64,000 bases of DNA from an uncultured Clostridia bacterium (GCA_944386455.1 CALXBC010000008.1:1-64000), one strand, 5' to 3'; positions 35,605-46,497 are shown, counted from the first letter of the stretch. Program-made: numbers and translations. Notes: generated from the sequence alone by a model not told the origin.

Positions 35605-36348
35605 TTACATGGCCAGACAGCCGTCGATTACAATCACCTGACCGGAAACATAGCTGGCATCATCAGATACCAAAAAGGAAACAACCGATGCAACCTCTTC
35701 CGGTTTTCCATACCGTCCCAGTGCGATCTGCCCCATAACCATGTTTTTCACTTTATCATCGAGTACTGCGGTCATCGGTGTTTCGATAAAACCAGGGGCG
35801 ACCGCATTCACTGTGATTCCGCGCTTACCCAGTTCCTTGGCGGCGGTCAGCGTCATACCGACGACCCCCGCTTTGGACGCAGAATAATTGAACTGCCCCG
35901 CATTGCCATAAAGTCCTGCAACCGACGAAACGTTGACGATCCGCCCGCTTCTTTGTTTAATCATCACACCGCTGACATGGCGGGTCATGTTGAATACGCT
36001 TTTATAGTTTACCCTTGTCACTGCATCAAACTGCTCCTCGGACATTCTTGCAAGCAGACCGTCCTTGGTGATTCCTGCGTTATTGACCAGGGCGTCAATT
36101 GTTCCAAACCGTTCTTTCACTGCCTTTACCATTGCTTCACAAGCCGCAAAATCAGATACGTCGCAGATAAAACATTCCGCTTCCACACCGAATGCCCGGC
36201 AGGCTTCTGCCGTCTGAACGCCGCCGTTCTCTTTTTCCGCTTCTCCGCGGCAGTTTACCGCAATATTATAGCCATCCGAAGCCAGACGCTTTGCGATACA
36301 TGCGCCAATTCCTTGGGATGCCCCCGTGATCAATGCTGTTTTAGCCAA
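35605..36348 (-). CDS. fabG: 3-oxoacyl-ACP reductase FabG
   Basis: A 247-residue short-chain dehydrogenase. NADPH motif TALITGASQGIGACIAKRLA, VNNAGITKDGLL and the YxxxK site NYSASKAGVVGM after NVSSVAGLYGN. The start is unclear: TTG 36348 has SD AGAGGTG at 6 nt, while the in-frame GTG at 36357 has none. TTG 36348 overlaps the fabK stop by 8 bp. Confidence 0.92.
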   Translation of the reverse strand: MAKTALITGASQGIGACIAKRLASDGYNIAVNCRGEAEKENGGVQTAEACRAFGVEAECFICDVSDFAACEAMVKAVKERFGTIDALVNNAGITKDGLLARMSEEQFDAVTRVNYKSVFNMTRHVSGVMIKQRSGRIVNVSSVAGLYGNAGQFNYSASKAGVVGMTLTAAKELGKRGITVNAVAPGFIETPMTAVLDDKVKNMVMGQIALGRYGKPEEVASVVSFLVSDDASYVSGQVIVIDGCLAM

Positions 36349-37297
36349 GCGTAACACCTCTTATTTTTTCAAAATTTTTGATCAGATTTTCTGCATCATG
36401 GAACATTTCTTCAATAATTTCCTTGCAGGGCTTGACATCGTGGATCATCCCCGCAATCTGTCCCGCCATAAAACTGCCTTCCTCCAAATTGCCGTCCTGA
36501 ACCGCTTTCCGAAGGGATCCAACTGTGAGGTTTTCAAATTCTTCCGCTGTAATTCCCGACTTTTCCAGTTCAACCAGCTTTTTGGTATATCTGTTTTTGA
36601 CAGAGCGCACCGGCGACAACCCGACCAGGCGACCGGTAACAGCGCTGTCAGTATCTTTCGCCTTGAGTACAAGTTCCTTATAATTCTGATGAATCTGGCA
36701 TTCCTCCGCCGCAAGAAACCGGGTGCCGACCTGGAAGCCTTCTGCTCCCAACATCATCGCAGCCGCAATCCCTCTGCCGTCTGCGATCCCGCCTGCGCCG
36801 ATCACAGGGATCTCGACCGCGTCCGACACCTGCGGAATCAGACACATGGTCGTAATCTCTCCGATGTGGCCGCCTGCTTCGGTGCCTTCTACGATCACCG
36901 CGTCTGCACCGCTGCGCTCCATCCGCTTGGCAAGCGCTACAGAGGGCACTACCGGGATAAATTTAACGCCGGCCGTTTTGAAGGAATCTGCATATTTTGC
37001 CGGATTTCCGGCGCCAGTCGTAACAACTGCGAGCTTTTCTTCACAAACCAGCTGTGCCAGCTCATCAGCATAAGGACTGATCATCATAATATTGACGCCG
37101 AATGGCTTGTCTGTCAGTTCCTTCGCCTTTAGGATTTCTTTCCGAATGACCTCGGTTGGAGCATTTCCGCCCGCGATCAGACCGACGCCTCCTGCATTGG
37201 ATACTGCGGACGCCAGCGTTGCTTCTGCGACCCAGGCCATCCCGCCCTGTATAATCGGATATTTGACACCCAATAATTCCGTAACTCTGGTTTTCAT
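36341..37297 (-). CDS. fabK: Enoyl-ACP reductase II (FabK)
   Basis: A 318-residue FMN enzyme of the nitronate monooxygenase-like family that reduces enoyl-ACP, in place of FabI. YPIIQGGMAWVAEATLASAV, VEGTEAGGHIGEITTM and PVIGAGGIADGRGIAAAMML are the FMN-barrel motifs. ATG 37297 is better spaced from SD AAAGGATG than 37309. No fabI was seen, so this is probably the enoyl reductase of the cluster. Confidence 0.93.
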   Translation of the reverse strand: MKTRVTELLGVKYPIIQGGMAWVAEATLASAVSNAGGVGLIAGGNAPTEVIRKEILKAKELTDKPFGVNIMMISPYADELAQLVCEEKLAVVTTGAGNPAKYADSFKTAGVKFIPVVPSVALAKRMERSGADAVIVEGTEAGGHIGEITTMCLIPQVSDAVEIPVIGAGGIADGRGIAAAMMLGAEGFQVGTRFLAAEECQIHQNYKELVLKAKDTDSAVTGRLVGLSPVRSVKNRYTKKLVELEKSGITAEEFENLTVGSLRKAVQDGNLEEGSFMAGQIAGMIHDVKPCKEIIEEMFHDAENLIKNFEKIRGVTLG

Positions 37298-37344
37298 CGT
37301 TGTTTTCATCCTTTCTATGGATCACGCAGCATCAGCGCTGTCAA

Positions 37345-38337
37345 TTACCACTCAAATATTGCTGCACCGTAAATGAGACCTGCTCCGAAGCCGACAACAC
37401 AGACCTTATCTCCTTTATGAAACAAATCCTTTTGCTTCATCTCATGCAGACAAATCGGAATGGATGCACTGGAAGTATTTCCATAACGGTCAATATTGAC
37501 ATAAAATTTATCAAACGGCAATCCCAGCCTGGAGGCTGCAGTCTCTAAAATCCGAATGTTTGCCTGATGGGCCACGATATGGTCGATTTCTTCCAACGTA
37601 ATACCTGCCCGCTCGGCAGCCTTGCATATTGCTTCCGGCATGGCATGAGTCGCAAACTTATATACTTCACGGCCGTCCATATAGAGCTTATGCTCCTTCC
37701 ATTCGCCGAAGCCGTCAAAATCTTCCAGTCTTTTGGACGCAATAAACGCATTCTCAATCGGGAAATTCCGCGCAAAAATAGAATGAGCACCCTTGCCGTC
37801 TGCACCAAGATAAGAAGAAAACAGTCCTTCTCCCGCTGTGACCACACAAGCAGCAGAACCATCGCCGAACAGTACGCAGGTCGAACGGTCCTCATAGTCC
37901 GTAATTTTGGACAGAAGCTCTGTTCCCACGATCAGAATATGCTTCATATCGTCCATTGCCAAATATCGCCGCGCCATATCAAGGGCATATACAAAAGCGG
38001 CACAGGCGCAGTTGATATCAATACACGCCGCATTGACTGCTCCGATCAGGCCCTGCACCACACAGGACATGGACGGACTCACATAATCGGGCGTCACGCT
38101 GGTATGGATGATCAAATCAATATCCGCAGCTGTGAGGCCAGCATCTGCAATCGCCTGTTCCGCAGACTTCACACTCATCAGATAAGCAGGAGAGCCGTCG
38201 GAAATATGCCGCGTTTTAATGCCGGTACGCGTAGTGATCCATTCATCCGAGGTTTCGACAATTTTCATATAATCCTCATTTGACGCCACCTTTTCCGGAA
38301 TACAAACTCCTGTGCCAATAATAGAAACTCCTTGCAT
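37345..38337 (-). CDS. fabH: 3-oxoacyl-ACP synthase III
   Basis: A 330-residue initiating condensing enzyme. Active-site Cys C112 in DINCACAAFVYALDMA, His in HIVAHQANIRILE, Asn in DRYGNTSSASIPI. First gene of the leftward fab/acc operon; divergent from fabD. Confidence 0.95.
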   Translation of the reverse strand: MQGVSIIGTGVCIPEKVASNEDYMKIVETSDEWITTRTGIKTRHISDGSPAYLMSVKSAEQAIADAGLTAADIDLIIHTSVTPDYVSPSMSCVVQGLIGAVNAACIDINCACAAFVYALDMARRYLAMDDMKHILIVGTELLSKITDYEDRSTCVLFGDGSAACVVTAGEGLFSSYLGADGKGAHSIFARNFPIENAFIASKRLEDFDGFGEWKEHKLYMDGREVYKFATHAMPEAICKAAERAGITLEEIDHIVAHQANIRILETAASRLGLPFDKFYVNIDRYGNTSSASIPICLHEMKQKDLFHKGDKVCVVGFGAGLIYGAAIFEW

Positions 38338-38714
38338 GATTAAAAAACCATTCCTTTCGGATATTACACCAAACCAGACCGCAAACGGCGGAAAAAATTT
38401 ACAGAAAACCGGTTGTCAGCCACACTGGTAATATGATATAGTATTGATGGTATTGCTGCATTTTATCATCTTTGCAGCACCATCGAAAATAAGCAATCGT
38501 ATTTTTATTTTAGTTTGATTTCCTGATAATGTCAATAATAAAAAGACGATATTTGAAAACTGTACTGCAATGTTTATAGTTATTTTACATTTATTTGGAA
38601 TTTTTCACATATTTCATTTTTAATCCTGCTTATTTTCGTTTTTTCTTTTTTTGTTGTTACAATTTTAAATATAAAGGAGGATTTTCTGTCAGAATGCTCT
38701 GACAGAAATAAGAA
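38338..38714. promoter_or_regulatory. Divergent fabH/fabD control region
   Basis: A 377-bp gap, AT-rich on the fabD side. It contains TGCTGCA (about 38453) and TGCAGCA (about 38472) as an inverted pair over 26 bp, and near the fabD end an SD followed by a strong hairpin. I looked for FapR (TTAGTACCT type) and FabT (TTTGATTATCAAA type) sites and saw no clear match. Promoters are not obvious. Confidence 0.55.
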
Positions 38715-38717
38715 ATG
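38674..38717 (+). promoter_or_regulatory. fabD leader: SD and start codon separated by a perfect hairpin
   Basis: AAGGAGG at 38674-38680 is followed by TTTCTGTCAGA (38683-38693), loop ATGC, and TCTGACAGAAA (38698-38708), then ATG at 38715. Unfolded, SD-to-ATG distance is 34 nt, too long for normal initiation. With the 26-nt hairpin folded it becomes 8 nt. As DNA the same palindrome could be an operator. No other SD lies closer to the ATG. Confidence 0.75.
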
Positions 38718-39632
38718 AGCAAAAATGTTTTTCTGTTTTCAGGACAAGGCTCTCAGTATCCCGGTATGGGGAAAGAGCTTCTGGACGCCGTCCCATCAGT
38801 CGGCATCATCTATGAATGCGCCGAAGATATTTTAGGATATGACCTGAAAAAAATCTGTTTTGACGGAACCTCGGAACAGCTTGCCGAAACCAGGATTTCT
38901 CAACCCGCTATTTTCGCTACCTCTCTGGCGGCACTGGCAGCTGCCAAAAGCAAAGGAATCCCTTTCAACGGCGTTGCAGGTCACTCTCTTGGCGAGTACG
39001 CCGCCATGGTGGCGTCTGGAGTTTTAACAATGGAGGATGGATTCCGTGCCATCAAGGCACGGGCTGAGGCGATGCAGGACTGCGCTCTGAGACAAGGCGG
39101 CGGTATGGTCGCCGTTCTTGGATTGGCGCCGGATATCATCGAAGCGGTTTGTAAAGAAACAGAGGGGTATGTCGTCCCCGTCAACTTTAACTCCCCCGCC
39201 CAGACTGTGATTGCCGGAGAAAAAGACGCATTGGAAAAAGCGATTGCGGCTCTTTCTGCCGCAGGCGCTAAACGAACAGTTGCGCTTGCGGTCTCGGCCG
39301 CGTTCCATTCAAAGCTGATGCAGCCTGCAGCCGACCGTTTCCATGAAGAGATCGCAGACCTGTCATTCTCAAATCCAACAGTTCCTTTTTACTCCAATTT
39401 AACGGGTGACCTGTTAAATGATTTCTCAGATATGCCCGCTTATCTCGCCAAACATATCATATCGCCGGTGCATTTCACCGATGAGCTTGCCTCTTTATAC
39501 CGGGACGGCTATACCGGCTATATCGAACTTGGGCCAAACAAAGTATTGACCGGACTGGTCAAAAAAACGCTGAAGGATGTCACCGCTTTTCACATCGAAG
39601 ACCGCAAAACGCTGGATGCAGTTCAGCTATAA
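38715..39632 (+). CDS. fabD: Malonyl-CoA:ACP transacylase
   Basis: A 305-residue acyltransferase. FLFSGQGSQYPGMGKELL at the N-terminus, the nucleophile S91 in VAGHSLGEYAAMVASG and the catalytic His in VSAAFHSKLM. It loads malonate onto ACP. Unusually it is not inside the fab operon but transcribed divergently with aroE and aroK, and has its own hairpin-bearing leader. Confidence 0.95.
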   Translation: MSKNVFLFSGQGSQYPGMGKELLDAVPSVGIIYECAEDILGYDLKKICFDGTSEQLAETRISQPAIFATSLAALAAAKSKGIPFNGVAGHSLGEYAAMVASGVLTMEDGFRAIKARAEAMQDCALRQGGGMVAVLGLAPDIIEAVCKETEGYVVPVNFNSPAQTVIAGEKDALEKAIAALSAAGAKRTVALAVSAAFHSKLMQPAADRFHEEIADLSFSNPTVPFYSNLTGDLLNDFSDMPAYLAKHIISPVHFTDELASLYRDGYTGYIELGPNKVLTGLVKKTLKDVTAFHIEDRKTLDAVQL

Positions 39633-39662
39633 GCAGCACACTCAGAAAGGATGCTGAAATCC

Positions 39663-40496
39663 ATGGCAAATACATATGGCCTGCTCGGATATCCGCTGGG
39701 ACATACCATGTCTCCGCCGATCCATAAGGCTTTATTTTCCCTTTATCACCATGACGCTGACTATCAGGTATTTGAGACGCCGCCTGATCGGCTTTCGGAA
39801 ACTGTTCCCGGGCTGCTGAGGCTTTATGGTTTTAACATCACTATTCCATATAAAGTGGAGATCATCCCTTATCTCGACCGTTTGGATGAAAAAGCACAGC
39901 AGTACCACTCTGTAAATGTCGTAAAATGCGGTGCGGAAAATGTTGGTTATAACACCGATGTGATCGGCTTCACAAAATCTATTGATATGCTGGGAGCCTC
40001 TCTGGCGTCCCGCGTGCTGCTGCTCGGATGCGGCGGCGTCGGGCGAATGATGGCAATCGAAACTGCGATCCAAGGCGGTGAGCTGACGATTGCAGTCCGT
40101 CCCAGCGGCGTTCCTTTGGCAGAAAGGGCGGCAGAAGAAATACACGCGATATTCCCGAAAGCAGATGTCCGTATCGTTTTAATTGACCGTATTTCCGGTA
40201 CTTATGACCTGGTTATCAATGCAACCCCCGCAGGGATGTACCCGAATACCGATATATCGCCGGTGGGAGACGATATCGTCAGACGGGCTGAATTTCTATT
40301 TGATGCAATATACAATCCAGTCGAAACGAAACTGATCAAACTGGCACGAGCAAACGGCGTCAAGACTTTAGGCGGAATGGCGATGCTGGTTTTACAGGCC
40401 GCGGCCGCACATACCATCTGGAACGGTGTATCCTTCACGGAAGCGGACATCGCCGGAATCACCTCTGAAATGGAAGGAAGATTAATGAATGCCTGA
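39663..40496 (+). CDS. aroE: Shikimate dehydrogenase
   Basis: A 277-residue NADP enzyme reducing 3-dehydroshikimate. GYPLGHTMSPPIHKALF, GFNITIPYKVEI, NTDVIGFTKS and the nucleotide motif LLGCGGVGRMMAIE. ATG 39663 is preferred over the in-frame 39651, which abuts the SD. Overlaps aroK by 8 bp. Confidence 0.92.
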   Translation: MANTYGLLGYPLGHTMSPPIHKALFSLYHHDADYQVFETPPDRLSETVPGLLRLYGFNITIPYKVEIIPYLDRLDEKAQQYHSVNVVKCGAENVGYNTDVIGFTKSIDMLGASLASRVLLLGCGGVGRMMAIETAIQGGELTIAVRPSGVPLAERAAEEIHAIFPKADVRIVLIDRISGTYDLVINATPAGMYPNTDISPVGDDIVRRAEFLFDAIYNPVETKLIKLARANGVKTLGGMAMLVLQAAAAHTIWNGVSFTEADIAGITSEMEGRLMNA

Positions 40497-41004
40497 AATA
40501 AAGCAGCATGTCTGGCTTTGCGGATTTATGGGCTGCGGAAAAAGTACGGTCGGCAAGTTGCTTGCAAAGCTCTGCGGCGTTCAGTTTTACGATATGGATC
40601 ACTTTATCGAGCAAAAAACGGGGATGCGTATTCCCGATATTTTTGCCGGCATGGGCGAATCCTATTTCCGTAAGCTGGAAAACCAGACGATAACGGAACT
40701 CTGCGCATCCCCTCCCTGTGTAGTCGCCACAGGCGGAGGCGCTATGGTCTCTGCAAAAAACGCGGCAGAAGCCAAAAAAAATAATGGCGTCATCGTTTTT
40801 TTAGACATCCCGTTTGAGACCTGTTACGACCGAATTCAATACTCCGACCGCCCGATCGTACAAAACAGCACCCAGGAAAAACTACGGCAGCTTTATCTGG
40901 AACGCCGTACCTCTTACACCAGCCATGCCGATATTGTATTCGGACAAGTTTTATCCCCGATGGAAACAGCGCAGGAACTGGCTTATAAAATTGCATTATC
41001 TTAA
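40489..41004 (+). CDS. aroK: Shikimate kinase
   Basis: A 171-residue kinase. Walker A GFMGCGKSTVGKLL, DMDHFIEQKTGMRIPDIF (shikimate-binding Asp), ATGGGAMVS. Phosphorylates shikimate after AroE; the overlapping genes form an operon with fabD. Confidence 0.94.
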   Translation: MPEIKQHVWLCGFMGCGKSTVGKLLAKLCGVQFYDMDHFIEQKTGMRIPDIFAGMGESYFRKLENQTITELCASPPCVVATGGGAMVSAKNAAEAKKNNGVIVFLDIPFETCYDRIQYSDRPIVQNSTQEKLRQLYLERRTSYTSHADIVFGQVLSPMETAQELAYKIALS

Positions 41005-41022
41005 TATGTTTCTTGCATTTAA

Positions 41023-42495
<1,473 letters not shown>

Positions 42496-42508
42496 AGAGC
42501 AGTATCGC

Positions 42509-42544
42509 AAAATCCCATGTATCTTTTTGGATACATGGGATTTT
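42509..42544 (+). terminator. gdhA terminator
   Basis: A 15-bp perfect stem AAAATCCCATGTATC (42509-42523) with complement 42530-42544, ending in a T-run. Confidence 0.9.
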
Positions 42545-42794
42545 TGAGTATGTTGAATAAAATATTACAGCCGACACAGGTACATCATGCCCCTGTTTTC
42601 CCAGTCTTCATCATTTCGGAATGAAAGCGTCGATACCATTATTCAAAATATTGTCACAATTTTAACGATCGTTATTCATGCCAGTCTGTTATAATTATTT
42701 TTTGAAAAAAATGTCCAGACAATTGCTGCACCTGACATTATACAAAGCATATAAAATCGCCTTTCTGTTTCTGCTTTTTTGCACGAAAAGACAA
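42545..42794. other. Intergenic region upstream of pckG
   Basis: About 250 bp without a credible ORF. It contains the palindrome AACGATCGTT near 42664 and a TATAAT near 42690 that lacks a good -35. The clear promoter is the one at 42795. Confidence 0.4.
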
Positions 42795-42823
42795 TTGACT
42801 TGCTGATTGTTATCTTTTATAAT
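42795..42823 (+). promoter_or_regulatory. pckG promoter
   Basis: TTGACT (42795-42800), a 17-bp spacer and TATAAT (42818-42823), 59 bp before the ATG. Confidence 0.85.
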
Positions 42824-42882
42824 GGTAGCTGTGGAAAGTTTGGATAAATTTTGTCAGCTCAGATTGAAAGGAGATCATAAAG

Positions 42883-44655
42883 ATGTTAACCAACAACAAA
42901 AATGTACTGACCTGGGTCGACCAGATGGTTGCGCTTTGCAAACCGGCAAAAGTCGTCTGGATCGACGGCAGTGAGGAGCAGCTCAATGCGCTCAGAGACG
43001 AGGCAGTCTCCACCGGTGAAATGGAGCGCCTGAACCCCGATAAACTTCCGGGCTGCCTGCTCCACAGAACCGATCCGACAGACGTTGCTCGTGTAGAAGA
43101 CCGGACATTCATCTGCTCTAGGACTAAAGATAATGCGGGACCAACCAACAACTGGAAGGATCCCAAGGAAATGTGGGCAATTCTCGGACCGATGTATGAC
43201 GGCGTAATGGCGGGCAAAACGATGTACGTCATTCCTTATTCCATGGGCCCGATTGGCTCTAAAATGTCCAAGGTCGGCGTTGAAGTAACCGATTCGATTT
43301 ATGTTGTCCTGAACATGGATATCATGACCCGTATGGGCAAGGACGCGTTTGTTCAGCTGGGTGATACATCCAACGATTTCGTCCGCGGCCTTCATGCTAA
43401 AGCAGACCTTGATCCGGAGAAACGCTATATCTGCCACTTCCCGGAAGAGAACTGGATCTGCTCCATCAATTCTGGATACGGCGGAAATGTGCTGCTCGGC
43501 AAAAAGTGCTTTGCGCTCAGAATTGCTTCCTACCAGGGTAAAAACGAGGGCTGGATGGCCGAGCATATGCTGATTCTCGGCATTGAAAATCCGCAGGGTG
43601 AAGTAAAATACATCTGTGCTGCATTCCCGTCTGCCTGCGGAAAAACCAATTTAGCTATGCTGATTCCGCCGGAAGTATACAAAAAGCAGGGCTACAAGGT
43701 CTGGACTGTCGGCGACGATATTGCATGGCTGCGCCAGGGTGATGACGGCCGTCTGTGGGCGATTAACCCGGAAAACGGTTTCTTCGGTGTTGCACCCGGA
43801 ACGAACTTGAAATCCAATCCGAATGCGCTCCATACAACAGAAAGAGATACTATTTTCACGAATGTTGCGCATAATCTTGATGACAACACTGTTTGGTGGG
43901 AAGGATTGGACAAGAACCCGCCGAAGCATGCAGTCGACTGGAAGGGAAATCCATGGGACGGCACCACCTCAACAGAAAAAGGCGCTCATCCCAACAGCCG
44001 GTTTACAGCTCCTGCAAGAAATTGTCCTTGTATCAGCAAAGAATTCAATAATCCGCAGGGTGTTCCGATTTCTGCGATTGTATTCGGAGGCCGTCGTGCT
44101 AAAACAGCGCCTTTGGTCTATCAGGCTTTCGACTGGGCACATGGTGTGTTCGTAGGTTCGATTATGGCTTCTGAAACCACTGCTGCTGCTGCCGGTGCGG
44201 TCGGTGTCGTCCGCCGCGATCCAATGGCAATGCTTCCGTTCTGCGGCTACAATATGGGAGATTATTTCGGTCATTGGCTTGAGATGGGAGAAAAGCTCGG
44301 TGACAAAGCGCCGAAGATTTTCAATGTCAACTGGTTCCGCACCGATGATGAAGGTCACTTCATCTGGCCGGGCTTTGGCGACAACATGCGTGTCCTGATG
44401 TGGATTCTGGATCGTTGTGAAGGAAAAGCAGATGCAGTTGAAACCGCGATCGGCTATGAACCCAAACCGGAGGATATCAACATCGAAGGTCTGGACATCG
44501 ATCTTGACACTGTCAAAGGCCTGTTGAATGTCGATGCTGCGCTTTGGAAAGAGGATGCCAAGAGCATTGAAGAATTTTACGCCAAATTTGGTGACAGACT
44601 GCCTGCTAAGCTGCGGGAAGAACTGGACGGCCTGAAGGCCAGACTAGACAAATAA
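42883..44655 (+). CDS. pckG: Phosphoenolpyruvate carboxykinase (GTP)
   Basis: A 590-residue GTP-type PEPCK, interconverting oxaloacetate and PEP. The P-loop with reactive Cys is in AAFPSACGKTNLAMLIPP; TVGDDIAWLR is the metal/kinase-2 site; NSRFTAPARNCP and FGGRRAKTAPLV are GTP-family signatures. The GTP form is less common than the ATP form in Firmicutes. In an anaerobe it may run in the carboxylating direction; that is inference. Monocistronic. Confidence 0.96.
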   Translation: MLTNNKNVLTWVDQMVALCKPAKVVWIDGSEEQLNALRDEAVSTGEMERLNPDKLPGCLLHRTDPTDVARVEDRTFICSRTKDNAGPTNNWKDPKEMWAILGPMYDGVMAGKTMYVIPYSMGPIGSKMSKVGVEVTDSIYVVLNMDIMTRMGKDAFVQLGDTSNDFVRGLHAKADLDPEKRYICHFPEENWICSINSGYGGNVLLGKKCFALRIASYQGKNEGWMAEHMLILGIENPQGEVKYICAAFPSACGKTNLAMLIPPEVYKKQGYKVWTVGDDIAWLRQGDDGRLWAINPENGFFGVAPGTNLKSNPNALHTTERDTIFTNVAHNLDDNTVWWEGLDKNPPKHAVDWKGNPWDGTTSTEKGAHPNSRFTAPARNCPCISKEFNNPQGVPISAIVFGGRRAKTAPLVYQAFDWAHGVFVGSIMASETTAAAAGAVGVVRRDPMAMLPFCGYNMGDYFGHWLEMGEKLGDKAPKIFNVNWFRTDDEGHFIWPGFGDNMRVLMWILDRCEGKADAVETAIGYEPKPEDINIEGLDIDLDTVKGLLNVDAALWKEDAKSIEEFYAKFGDRLPAKLREELDGLKARLDK

Positions 44656-44669
44656 ATTACTGATTTGTC

Positions 44670-44703
44670 AAACCACCACCGCTGAAATCAGCGGTGGTGG
44701 TTT
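44670..44703 (+). terminator. pckG terminator
   Basis: A 15-bp stem AAACCACCACCGCTG (44670-44684) and complement 44689-44703, then TTTTC. Confidence 0.9.
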
Positions 44704-44711
44704 TCATTATA

Positions 44712-44755
44712 AAAAATTAATCCCGGGAAGCAAATGCTTCCCGGGATTAATTTTT
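44712..44755 (-). terminator. gpsA-side terminator
   Basis: A 20-bp perfect stem starting AAAAATTAATCCCGGGAAGC (44712-44731), loop AAAT, complement 44736-44755. It touches the gpsA stop and can act in both directions. Confidence 0.88.
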
Positions 44756-45773
44756 ATTTTGAGGATGCTTCCAGCCAAACCTTTTCATTTTCATGCCGCT
44801 GTGCCCTGCCCATTAAATTTTTTAAAGCTGTCCGAATATCCGTCTTCTCACAAATAATGCCATAAAGCTGTTCCACGATCGGCATCTCGATCTTCATTTT
44901 TTTGGCAAGCTGATAAGCCGCTTTTGTGGCGCTGATTCCTTCAACCACCATTCCAACTCGCTCCGCTGCTTCCTCGGCAGACAGTCCCTGTCCAATCAGG
45001 ATGCCCGCGCGGCGGTTTCGGCTGTGCATGCTGGTGCAGGTAACAATCAAGTCCCCGACTCCAGCAAGTCCGGCAAAGGTTTCCGGCTTTGCTCCCAACG
45101 CAGTTCCAAGCCGTCCAATTTCCGCGAGGCCCCGGGTCATCAAAGCTGCCTTTGCGTTGTCCCCCAAACTCATGCCATCACAGATTCCTGCACAAAGTGC
45201 AATGATATTTTTCAAAGCTCCTCCAAGCTCTACACCGATGATATCGTCATTGACATAAATACGCAGCGTAGGGTTCCCAAGATGCTCCTGTACATATTCT
45301 GCACTTTTGCGGTCTTTGGATGACACCACTACTGTTGTCGGCACCCCGCGTGCAATTTCCTCTGCATGCGAGGGACCTGAAAGGACAACAACAGGATTAT
45401 GCGGCAGTTCTTCTTCTATTACCTCCGAAAAGCGCTTCAGGGTATCCGCTTCCAAGCCTTTTGCAACATTGACAACGATCGTTTTGGGGTCTATGAGAGC
45501 AGCAAGCTGTCTGGCAACACTTCGTACCGCAAATGACGGAACCGCAAGAATGGCAATATCCGCGCCCTTGACCTCGCTGATCTGGGTAGTCAGTTCGATG
45601 GCGATCCCCACTGCCACACCGGGCAGCTTCTTTTTATTTTCTCCATAAAAACGAATTTCGTCAATCTCTTCCTGAAATGCAGACCATAGCGTAACATGTT
45701 GGCCGTATTTATGCGCCATGACAGCTAAAGCGGTTCCAAATCCGCCTGAGCCCAATACAAAAATATGAGACAT
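44754..45773 (-). CDS. gpsA: Glycerol-3-phosphate dehydrogenase (NAD(P)+)
   Basis: A 339-residue enzyme making sn-glycerol 3-phosphate from dihydroxyacetone phosphate for phospholipids. IFVLGSGGFGTALAVM (NAD site), VVVLSGPSHAEEIARGVPT, and catalytic Lys in GVELGGALKNIIALCAGI. Next to plsY, which uses its product. Confidence 0.96.
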   Translation of the reverse strand: MSHIFVLGSGGFGTALAVMAHKYGQHVTLWSAFQEEIDEIRFYGENKKKLPGVAVGIAIELTTQISEVKGADIAILAVPSFAVRSVARQLAALIDPKTIVVNVAKGLEADTLKRFSEVIEEELPHNPVVVLSGPSHAEEIARGVPTTVVVSSKDRKSAEYVQEHLGNPTLRIYVNDDIIGVELGGALKNIIALCAGICDGMSLGDNAKAALMTRGLAEIGRLGTALGAKPETFAGLAGVGDLIVTCTSMHSRNRRAGILIGQGLSAEEAAERVGMVVEGISATKAAYQLAKKMKIEMPIVEQLYGIICEKTDIRTALKNLMGRAQRHENEKVWLEASSK

Positions 45774-45792
45774 TTTTGCCTCTCCCTTTCCG

Positions 45793-46467
45793 CTATTGTT
45801 CTTTTTTCTTCTGCCCCAACTTAGATTCTGTGTGATTTATTAAACGGTTGATGTTGCCGCGGTGCATAAATATGACAAGCACCGAAATCAACAAGGCCAA
45901 TCCTGCATCGATCCAAGCCGTCGGTCTGTGCATCAGCAGTTCCACACCCAACGTCGCAAACGGATAGACAACAGCCGCTGAGATAGAGCCCAATGAAACA
46001 ATACGGCTGATCAGCACAACGATAATAAAAGTGCCTAAAATCACACAAAGCACCCACGGGTCTAAAACCAACATGACACCTGCGGTAATCAAAATCCCCT
46101 TGCCGCCTTTAAAGCCGTGAAAAATCGGATAGATGTGACCGAGAACCGCAAAAAAGGCACCAATATATCCCCCCAGCATAAACCATTCTGAACCTTCTCC
46201 GACACCACCCAGATACTGAAACAGCAGCTTGCCGATCACAACCGACAAAACACCTTTCATAAAGTCTCCGACCAAAACAAAAGCCGCCGGTCCCTTGCCA
46301 AGCGTCCGCAATACATTGGTCAGGCCAGCGTTTCCGCTGCCAAAATCGCGGATGTCCTTATGGGCAAACAGCTTTGTTACAATAATGGCAAAATTAATGC
46401 TGCCCAGCAGATATGCGCACACAGCTGCCAAAAGAATCGAAACGACGATGTTCCATGTAATCTGCAT
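45793..46467 (-). CDS. plsY: Glycerol-3-phosphate acyltransferase PlsY
   Basis: A 224-residue membrane enzyme transferring acyl groups from acyl-phosphate to glycerol 3-phosphate. Motif 1 GSINFAIIVTKLF, motif 2 DFGSGNAGLTNVLRTLGK, motif 3 HIYPIFHGFKGGKGI; several TM segments. Couples with gpsA downstream and der upstream. Confidence 0.95.
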   Translation of the reverse strand: MQITWNIVVSILLAAVCAYLLGSINFAIIVTKLFAHKDIRDFGSGNAGLTNVLRTLGKGPAAFVLVGDFMKGVLSVVIGKLLFQYLGGVGEGSEWFMLGGYIGAFFAVLGHIYPIFHGFKGGKGILITAGVMLVLDPWVLCVILGTFIIVVLISRIVSLGSISAAVVYPFATLGVELLMHRPTAWIDAGLALLISVLVIFMHRGNINRLINHTESKLGQKKKEQ

Positions 46468-46497
46468 GATGATATGAACCCCTTTGGAAAATCACAT

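Noticed and set aside
34598..35641. 347-codon plus-strand frame opposite fabF
   Set aside because: It is antisense to fabF, with His/Arg/Cys-rich composition typical of a shadow frame.
38338..38714. FapR or FabT operator for the fab operon
   Set aside because: I looked for TTAGTACCT- and TTTGATTATCAAA-type sites and found no convincing match; the palindromes present have other sequences.
42660..42669. Palindrome AACGATCGTT as a pckG operator
   Set aside because: A single short palindrome about 130 bp upstream of the clear promoter; too weak to call.
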